Source of the DNA: Melioribacteraceae bacterium
Lineage (GTDB): Bacteria; Bacteroidota; Ignavibacteria; Ignavibacteriales; Melioribacteraceae
Direction: 5' to 3'
DNA length: 59,995 bases
NCBI GenBank assembly: GCA_021739765.1
Contig: JAIPBD010000025.1
Span: 1-59,995 of the forward strand
Shown here: one piece after another, positions 54,521 through 59,995 of the stretch
How positions within the stretch are numbered: the first letter of the stretch is position 1
How the letters are laid out: every line of letters begins with the position of its first letter
The notes under the pieces: generated by a model
Seen by the model: the letters and a program-made list of their open reading frames with translations, nothing else
Databases searched by the model: none
Told to the model about the DNA's origin: nothing
Made by a program: the position numbers and the translations under genes

Positions 54521-56587
54521 TTAATTCGTAACAGTACTTTTTATTAATCTTTTAACTCTCAAGGAAATATCTTCACTGGCAGGATCAGCATCTATCATTT
54601 CCATATATTCCAACGCTTTATTTGGATTCCACCATTTCATATCCGAAAGAATAGCAAGCAAACTAATTTGTGCCTCGGGTTTTAGTTCGGGATCTTTTAA
54701 AAATGTTGAAACAAATTCGGCAGATTCTAAATTATTTATCTCGGCTAACCCGGAAAGAATCATTGTTTTTTCACTTTTATTCTCCGCGTAGTTACTCGCG
54801 GTTTTGTAATAATCAACTATATCATCCGGGAGATTTAATCCATGTGTTTTTAATAAATTTATATAACCCCGCAGAGCGAGAATTTTTAGTACATCATTTT
54901 CAGAGTCTGCGACAATTTCAATTAACCTGTCCAGCGGATCTAAATTCGGCCAATTGTATAAACTAAGAATTGCCGTCTTCTTTACATCGTCATTTTTATC
55001 TGATAAATACTCTTCTATTTTACTAAACGCGTTTTGATCGCCGGTTGCTCCTAAAATCCTCAGCAGCGACATCTCAGTTTCGAAATTATTTGTCTCGTCA
55101 ATTGCCGCTAAAAAATCCTTTGCCCGGTTATTCTTTTCCGGATTCTTTAAAGAAATCCTCGCGAGCGTTGATTCAAATCTTTTTAACTCCCGGGGATCAT
55201 CAATTTGTAAAAAGATTTTTGTAAGAACACCCAAATTTGAAGGTTCAGCGATTGTAGCCAAAGCCGAATACGTTTCAATTCTTAGTTTTTGATTTTCTCC
55301 GGAAGCAATACCGGTAAGCGCTTCGAAACCGCTTTTTATTCTCCGTGTATCAATTGCTCTTATCAGCATAATTGAAGATTCTACACCGGCATCCGGCAAT
55401 AATCGAATCAGTTCTTTATCGACTTTTTCTCCCTTGAGATTATTAATTGCGTCTTGACACGCTGACTTCAAACTAAAATCACCATTCCCGGCGATTTCAA
55501 TCAACAATTCAATATCTTGCTCTGAGCCGATTGCTCCAATCGTTTTTATTGAAGCTTCCCGGACTGTCCCTTCTTTAGTTTTGCATATTCTGCGTACAAG
55601 GCTTTGAAGTTCTATTAATTCAATCTCTGCTGCTTTCAGTAATAATTTTTCCTGCACACCGCTTTCAAATAAATCGAAATTATCCGCCAACATTTTCAAG
55701 TCAGCTAAAAAGATTAAATCTTCAAATTTAGTAAAAACTCCCTGGAGCAGCGAAACATCATTATTTGTAAAAATATTGAGAAGGATAGAATCTCGACCGG
55801 TTTCAGCTGTTGCGATCATCCCGACGAGTGCGGCTTGCTTTTTTGATTTATAAGGGAAGTTGTTATAAACCTCTTCATAAATATCGTTTGCAGATTGAAA
55901 CTCCCCTTCGGATAAAAACTCTCGGGCACAAAGCAAATATGATTCAATAAGCTCCAACCGGATATCTTCCGATAATTCTTTTGAAAATGAGGATTGAATA
56001 ATTTTTGCAGATTCGGTTCCACGAATTTTACCTAATGATTTTGCGGCGGCGAGAGCGATTGATTCATCTTTCAAATAAACAAATTCCTCCAAAATATTTA
56101 GCGCCGATTTGCTTTTCCGGTCACCCAACGAATTTATAATTGCAACTTGAGCGGGAGGTGTAGAATTTGATAACTCATTAATCAATTTATCATTAATGGA
56201 ATCGAAAGGCATTTTATCCAAAGCGTAACGCGCCATATTTATTGTTTTCGGATTTTGGATCATCGAAATCAACACATCAATCGTTTTCTCCGATTTTAAT
56301 TCTGCCAACCTTCGACAAATAAAATCTTTTCCATCCAAAGTCGCGTCAGATTCCAAAATTTTTATCATTTGGTCCGCGAAAACTTCCAAATTCTTTTGTG
56401 AATTTAATGATTCGATCAACAGATCATTAAATTCCATCAATGCAACTCGTTCATCACCAAAATTGTAATTTGAAATTTGGTTTGCTAAGGACTCTAATTT
56501 TTCGGAAAGTTTATCTTCCTGAGAAAATATGGTGAAGGGAGTCACGAGAATAATTGTAACGAGCAGATATTTTCTAATAATTTTCAT
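54521..56587 (-). CDS. Exported HEAT-repeat protein
   Basis: This 688-residue exported protein has a signal peptide (about 1-23, ending TIFSQ). The rest is a superhelix of HEAT/PBS-lyase-type repeats, each about 30-38 residues, such as ALNILEEFVYLKDESIALAAAKSLGKI and DVKKTAILSLYNW. There is no catalytic motif and no CXXCH. HEAT proteins often accompany ThuA, exported Gfo/Idh/MocA and cytochrome genes in glycoside-degrading bacteria, probably as scaffolds. It lies 36 bp after the Tat-exported oxidoreductase and 21 bp before the isomerase gene. Partner and role are unknown. Confidence 0.82.
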   Translation of the reverse strand: MKIIRKYLLVTIILVTPFTIFSQEDKLSEKLESLANQISNYNFGDERVALMEFNDLLIESLNSQKNLEVFADQMIKILESDATLDGKDFICRRLAELKSEKTIDVLISMIQNPKTINMARYALDKMPFDSINDKLINELSNSTPPAQVAIINSLGDRKSKSALNILEEFVYLKDESIALAAAKSLGKIRGTESAKIIQSSFSKELSEDIRLELIESYLLCAREFLSEGEFQSANDIYEEVYNNFPYKSKKQAALVGMIATAETGRDSILLNIFTNNDVSLLQGVFTKFEDLIFLADLKMLADNFDLFESGVQEKLLLKAAEIELIELQSLVRRICKTKEGTVREASIKTIGAIGSEQDIELLIEIAGNGDFSLKSACQDAINNLKGEKVDKELIRLLPDAGVESSIMLIRAIDTRRIKSGFEALTGIASGENQKLRIETYSALATIAEPSNLGVLTKIFLQIDDPRELKRFESTLARISLKNPEKNNRAKDFLAAIDETNNFETEMSLLRILGATGDQNAFSKIEEYLSDKNDDVKKTAILSLYNWPNLDPLDRLIEIVADSENDVLKILALRGYINLLKTHGLNLPDDIVDYYKTASNYAENKSEKTMILSGLAEINNLESAEFVSTFLKDPELKPEAQISLLAILSDMKWWNPNKALEYMEMIDADPASEDISLRVKRLIKSTVTN

Positions 56588-56623
56588 TGGATTTTCTTTT
56601 TATAAAATTGCCAAAAATGTTTA

Positions 56624-57946
56624 CTACAATACCCAGGGTGATCTATAACTGCGGCCAAGCATTGATGACGCAAGTTCATCACCCATAATTTTCTCGGTAT
56701 CCGGATCAAACTTAATTTTTCTTTTAAGCAGCATTGAAATTTGTCCCAAATGACCGGGTGTTGCTGAACGGTGGGCGACTTCCACAGGCGTTAAAGTTTT
56801 GGTTCTGCTTTTTACACAATCCAAAAAATTCTTTGCGTGCCCGGGTGATTTGTAAAGTCGGATATCGTTGGGTCCGTAAATATCCTTCAATAAACTTTTG
56901 GGTGACGCATCCAAAAATCCACGATCAACATGAACCCAACCTTCTTCGCCAAACCATTTCGTTCCTGTTTTTCCGTCACAAATATTCTCGTGGCCACCGG
57001 CAATAATAATTTCGATTCCATTTTTATAAGTACTTTTTACATGAAATTTTGTTGCGGTATTCCATAAACCGGTTTTTGGATATTCCCCGAACGCGTCAAC
57101 TTCTATTGGACCCGTACTATCCAAATCCAAAGCCCAATGCGCGATATCGTTGTGATGCCCGATCCAATCCATTAATTGACCGCCGCCGTAATCGAGATGC
57201 CATCTCCAATTTTTATGAACTCTCGCGGGTGCGTATTGTGCGAATGGTGCCGGCCCCAACCATCGATCATAATCCAAATGGGCGGGTGGTAATATCGGTG
57301 CTTCCTCTCCGCCTGTTCCTTCGAAATCTTTATGACCGAATGGTAATCCTACTTCAACTCTATTCACTTTACCAATTTTACCGTTCCGAACAATTTCACA
57401 AGCAAATCTGAAGTTTGAAATTGATCTTTGCCAGGAACCGGTTTGCCAAATTCTTCCGTAGCGATGAACCGCGTCGCGCATGGCTACACCTTCATTAAAA
57501 CTATGCGATAACGGTTTTTCCGCATAGATATCTTTCCCCGCCTTTGCGGCTGCGATTGCAGGTATCGCATGCCAGTGATCTGGAGTCGAAATTACCACAG
57601 CATCAATATCTTTTCGTGCGAGTAACTCATTAAAATCGTGGTAGGTGGAGCAGTCATTATTCCCGTATTTAGAATTAACCATCTGAACCGCTTCTGTGAG
57701 ATGTTCTTTATCGATATCACAAATCGCAACTACTTGAGCAGAATCTTCATTTAAAAATGATTCAAGATTTGAAGTTCCCATCCAGCCCGCACCAATTATT
57801 CCGATCGTGATTTTATTGCCCGGAGAGATAAATCCATTTCGACCAAGTACATTCGAAGGAATAAAATAAGGCGCTGCCAATAATCCCGCGGCAGCAGTTC
57901 CGGTTTTCTTAATAAAATCTCTTCGTGTAAAACGATTATTTTTCAT
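56624..57946 (-). CDS. Tat-exported Gfo/Idh/MocA oxidoreductase, third
   Basis: This 440-residue protein starts with a twin-arginine signal (TRRDFIKKTGTAAAGLL). ITIGIIGAGWMGTSN is an intact Rossmann loop. IYAEKPLSHS keeps EKP with the catalytic-type lysine, unlike the two exported homologues on the plus strand. GGGQLMDWIGHHNDIAHW has the His-containing helix. Oxidation of a glycoside in the periplasm is likely. It follows ThuA by 23 bp, and ThuA-Gfo/Idh/MocA pairs are known from trehalose 3-keto pathways, where ThuB is the oxidoreductase. The substrate here is unknown. Confidence 0.88.
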   Translation of the reverse strand: MKNNRFTRRDFIKKTGTAAAGLLAAPYFIPSNVLGRNGFISPGNKITIGIIGAGWMGTSNLESFLNEDSAQVVAICDIDKEHLTEAVQMVNSKYGNNDCSTYHDFNELLARKDIDAVVISTPDHWHAIPAIAAAKAGKDIYAEKPLSHSFNEGVAMRDAVHRYGRIWQTGSWQRSISNFRFACEIVRNGKIGKVNRVEVGLPFGHKDFEGTGGEEAPILPPAHLDYDRWLGPAPFAQYAPARVHKNWRWHLDYGGGQLMDWIGHHNDIAHWALDLDSTGPIEVDAFGEYPKTGLWNTATKFHVKSTYKNGIEIIIAGGHENICDGKTGTKWFGEEGWVHVDRGFLDASPKSLLKDIYGPNDIRLYKSPGHAKNFLDCVKSRTKTLTPVEVAHRSATPGHLGQISMLLKRKIKFDPDTEKIMGDELASSMLGRSYRSPWVL

Positions 57947-57969
57947 AAAATTTCCATTTTATCGATGAA

Positions 57970-58713
57970 TTACAATTCGTCCAAGCTCCAGAGAATTCCT
58001 CTTTTTAGAATTGTAAATGTTTCGGTTACTTCAAATTCTTCTACGCTGTGACCAAGTGAACTATAAAAGACCTTCCCTTTTCCATAATATTTTTTCCAAA
58101 CAACAGGCATTACGGTTCCATCAATCCAATCAAAATGTTCACCCGAAAATGTTGTCGTCGCGAGAATTTCTACTGCCGGGTCTACATGCATATAATATTG
58201 TTCAGAGTGTACTTTGAAATCTGTCAGCCCTTGCATAATAGGATCATCCGGGTTCGTGATGTTAACGGAGTAATCAATTTTTCCGCCGGGATGTTCGACC
58301 CATTGCCCGCCGACCAAAAACTGAAAATGAGGATTGTTTCTAAAAGAATCACCCAAACCTCCGTGCCAACCGGCTATTGAGACTCCATTTTTTACAGCTT
58401 TAAGTAATCCTTTTTCTTGCTCGTTGGTGATTGTTGACATGGTGATAACCTGGATAATCAAATCCAATTCAGCCATCAAATTCGAATCCGTGTAAATCTC
58501 TAAATCTGTTGATTGAATAACTTCAAAGCCCTGGGATTCTAACCAGGGTACAACAACGTCTCTAAATTTTTGCGGTTCATGTCCTTCCCAACCACCATAT
58601 ACGAATAATATTTTTTTTGAAGTTTCGCTTTGAGATGCGGAAATATTTTGAAATGATAAAAATACTATTAGAGATAATAGTAGAAGCAGCGTAAATCTGG
58701 ATTTTCGAATCAT
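57970..58713 (-). CDS. Exported ThuA-like protein
   Basis: This 247-residue exported protein has a signal peptide (about 1-28) and one class-I glutamine-amidotransferase-like ThuA domain. ILFVYGGWEGHEPQKF, IAGWHGGLGDSFRNN, HSEQYYMHVD and VFYSSLGHSVEEF are the family's strand motifs. ThuA of rhizobia works on 3-keto-trehalose made by ThuB, and exported homologues are common in polysaccharide degraders. GAGG five bases before ATG 58713 decides the start; a TTG at 58737 is in frame but overlaps another GGAGG. It is the first gene of the long minus-strand operon running to 50406. Confidence 0.88.
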   Translation of the reverse strand: MIRKSRFTLLLLLSLIVFLSFQNISASQSETSKKILFVYGGWEGHEPQKFRDVVVPWLESQGFEVIQSTDLEIYTDSNLMAELDLIIQVITMSTITNEQEKGLLKAVKNGVSIAGWHGGLGDSFRNNPHFQFLVGGQWVEHPGGKIDYSVNITNPDDPIMQGLTDFKVHSEQYYMHVDPAVEILATTTFSGEHFDWIDGTVMPVVWKKYYGKGKVFYSSLGHSVEEFEVTETFTILKRGILWSLDEL

Positions 58714-59112
58714 AAATACCTCGATAAATTCCTCCAAATATCAACTGCTCAATATAGTTATTATGTCATTTTTTATCAGATTTTTTGTATAAATGTTGCG
58801 GACAAAAAAAGACGCCTAAGTTAATTGTTTCAATCCATCTGATTGAATTTGGGCTTAAGACTGAGGGGTACGGTATTTGTGACTAAATCAAATACTCTAA
58901 CAAAAGTATTCCAATTCACGAACAACCGGAAAGTAATTATCAGATTAAAATAATTATCCTTCCCAGCGCCCTGCAAAAAGTGAATTTGGGCTGGCGCACG
59001 AGCGTGTTGCAGAACTAATTGTTAGTAAAAATTACAGTTGACTGAGCTTGTCGAAGTCAAAATAATCCTCGATTCAGTGCATTTCGACAAGCTCAATGCA
59101 CAGAATTTTTAC
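58714..59112. other. Intergenic region upstream of ThuA, with small hairpins
   Basis: This stretch holds the promoter side of the ThuA operon. TTCAATC and GATTGAA near 58830 form a 7-bp hairpin. An inverted repeat of TGAGCTTGTCGAA lies at its end (listed separately). No gene was recognised and no clear promoter boxes were found; TACTTTTG on the minus strand at 58901-58908 fits the -7 consensus but lies 190 bp from the start. Confidence 0.4.
59043..59095. repeat. Inverted repeat of a TGAGCTTGTCGAA unit
   Basis: TGAGCTTGTCGAA (59043-59055) and its exact complement TTCGACAAGCTCA (59083-59095) are 27 bp apart and can form a 13-bp stem. This unit is widespread in intergenic regions of many bacteria as a palindromic repeat, to my knowledge. 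It may serve as a terminator-like or REP-like element. Confidence 0.7.
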
Positions 59113-59272
59113 CCGGAGGGCAAAGACCATTCTTTGCCCATGTAATAGTTGAAGTAGTATCGAAACTGAAGGTAATTCAGAAATAGCTTGCCCCACACTA
59201 GGGGGCATCTAGTTCTAAACATAGAAGTGTGCCGAATTTATATTGTCAAAGCGTGGGATTTGGAAACTGAGG
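59113..59272. repeat. Multi-hairpin repeat, copy 1
   Basis: The copy opens with GGAGGGCAAAGACCATTC and a perfect GGGCAAAGA/TCTTTGCCC stem. A GCCCC/GGGGGC stem follows, then TAAACATAGAAGTGTGCCG and ATTTATATTGTCAAAGC. The last hairpin (TCAAAGC with GGATTTGG) is degenerate here. The unit recurs twice downstream in the same orientation, so it is a repeat family. Confidence 0.8.
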
Positions 59273-59340
59273 ATATTGCAAAACCTTCGAGATCTGAGTA
59301 TTAACTTTAACACCAAGACCTCGCAGGTTTATTATTCTAG

Positions 59341-59495
59341 GAGGGCAAAGGCTTTTCTTTGCACTTGGAATAGTTGGAGTGGTATAGATACTGTGGGAGA
59401 TTTAGAAAAAGATAGCCCCCTACTGCGGGGCACCAAGTTCTAAACATAGAAGTCTGCCGAATTTATATTGTCAAAGCATGGGCTTTGACAACTGA
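59341..59495. repeat. Multi-hairpin repeat, copy 2
   Basis: It shares TCTAAACATAGAAGT-TGCCGAATTTATATTGTCAAAGC with copy 1 almost base for base. The first stem is weakened (GGGCAAAG against CTTTGCAC), the middle GCCCCC/GGGGC stem is kept, and the last stem TCAAAGC/GGCTTTGA is complete. Spacing to copy 1 is about 68 bp. A short open frame across it (59243-59443) has no protein character. Confidence 0.8.
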
Positions 59496-59649
59496 AAAAA
59501 TTCTGCCCTTTAATGCAACACCTCCCATTTCTTGCAGAAGCCATTTTATACGGATTAGAATCGGTTCTGTATCGGATTTAAAGGATTGCAAATCTTAATC
59601 GATAAAGTCGCTTAATGGAATGAAATTTGGGAATAATTTGGAGTGTTTC

Positions 59650-59826
59650 CCGGAGGGCAAAGACCATTCTTTGCCCTTGGAATAGTTTAGGTAGTATCTA
59701 TATTTGAGCAGATTTACATATAGATTGCTGACAGGGCATTAAGCTCTAATTTTATTTTTAGGGCCATAACAGTCGCGACTGTTGTGCCGAATCTATGTTT
59801 TCAAAGCAGGGGCTTTGATAACCGAG
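59650..59826. repeat. Multi-hairpin repeat, copy 3, with an extra palindrome
   Basis: It opens with CGGAGGGCAAAGACCATTCT, identical to copy 1, and keeps the perfect first stem and the TCAAAGC/GGCTTTGA last stem. The middle is replaced by other sequence, including the perfect 16-bp palindrome AACAGTCGCGACTGTT (59768-59783). GTGCCGAATCTATG corresponds to GTGCCGAATTTATA of copy 1. The copy is longer and more diverged than the other two. Confidence 0.75.
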
Positions 59827-59995
59827 GAAATCTGAAATGAAAGGAGCCGAATAAATGGACATAATATCACTATATAAAATTGATCACCTTCCAGTAGAGT
59901 TTTTGATTAGTGAATGTGAAATAAATTAATAGTAAAGCTTGAATTAAATGTTAAATAAATTTAAATTCATCTACAATAAATGATTGTTTTAAGAA
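59827..59995. other. AT-rich end of the window, no gene seen
   Basis: The last 169 bases are AT-rich with no convincing frame. GAAAGGAGCCGAATAAATGG at 59839-59858 looks like a ribosome-binding site followed by ATG 59855, but the frame is short and closes within about 70 bases at TAA or TAG codons, so it is not called. Confidence 0.4.

Noticed and set aside
59243-59443. 66-codon frame across repeat copies 1 and 2
   Set aside because: It follows the repeat sequence, has no family match, and the other copies do not keep the frame.
1-59995. CRISPR array, tRNA or rRNA genes, transposases, phage genes
   Set aside because: No regular repeat-spacer pattern, no cloverleaf-like CCA-type segments, no rRNA signatures and no transposase or phage motifs were seen.

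Overview
The window comes from an AT-rich bacterium of the Bacteroidota/Ignavibacteriota (FCB) group. Three or four large secreted proteins end in a Por (type IX) secretion sorting domain with the YPNPFNP signature typical of Ignavibacteria and their relatives. Lipoproteins with classical lipoboxes are abundant. A PorV/PorQ-type protein and a TonB-dependent receptor with a carboxypeptidase-regulatory N-domain lie side by side. No rRNA, tRNA, CRISPR array, transposase or phage gene was recognised. The species cannot be named from this sequence.

Region 1 (about 0.1-36.5 kb) is a large beta-mannan utilisation locus. Its surface part is a TonB-dependent receptor, a PorV/PorQ protein, a very large secreted protein, a PpiC-type isomerase, a modular GH26, a DUF5060/GH5-like glycosidase and a multi-CBM protein. 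Lipoprotein enzymes follow: two GH5 paralogues, a GH5_7-like mannanase and two compact GH26 enzymes. A CBM-metallo-beta-lactamase fusion, a sugar-isomerase-like lipoprotein and a histidine-phosphatase lipoprotein sit in the same operons. The intracellular part is an AGE-family (mannobiose/cellobiose 2-epimerase type) enzyme, a GPH-type sugar symporter and a GH130 mannosylglucose phosphorylase. A GH2 beta-mannosidase lipoprotein completes the set. The inferred flow is mannan to manno-oligosaccharides, import, epimerisation of mannobiose to mannosyl-glucose, then phosphorolysis to mannose-1-phosphate and glucose. No SusD homologue and no local regulator is visible.

Region 2 (37-39.3 kb) is a short mixed stretch: a YhcH/EbgC-type protein, a small STAS-like protein and a GT4 glycosyltransferase. 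It is followed by a 140-bp nested inverted-repeat element.

Region 3 (39.5-58.7 kb) looks like an oxidative 3-keto-glycoside catabolic module. It has three Tat-exported Gfo/Idh/MocA oxidoreductases, one cytoplasmic Gfo/Idh/MocA enzyme, two DUF1080 (3-keto-disaccharide hydrolase) domains, of which one is fused to a sugar-isomerase barrel, a separate sugar isomerase, a ThuA-like protein, a HEAT-repeat protein and an FHS-type MFS transporter. The plus-strand operon also carries a seven-CXXCH membrane-anchored cytochrome c and a small four- to five-helix membrane protein with helix-embedded histidines, which could take electrons from the exported dehydrogenases. The same operon ends with an Agl23-like (TIGR03663) membrane protein and an ApbE flavin transferase, meeting a GT2 gene tail to tail.

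The last 1.3 kb has no gene. It carries three diverged copies of a multi-hairpin repeat of about 160-180 bp, an inverted repeat of a TGAGCTTGTCGAA unit and a 16-bp perfect palindrome. Most interesting for follow-up are the coupling of the 3-keto-glycoside genes to a multihaem cytochrome, the CBM-MBL fusion in a mannan operon, the shared intergenic motifs of the mannan locus, and the terminal repeat family.
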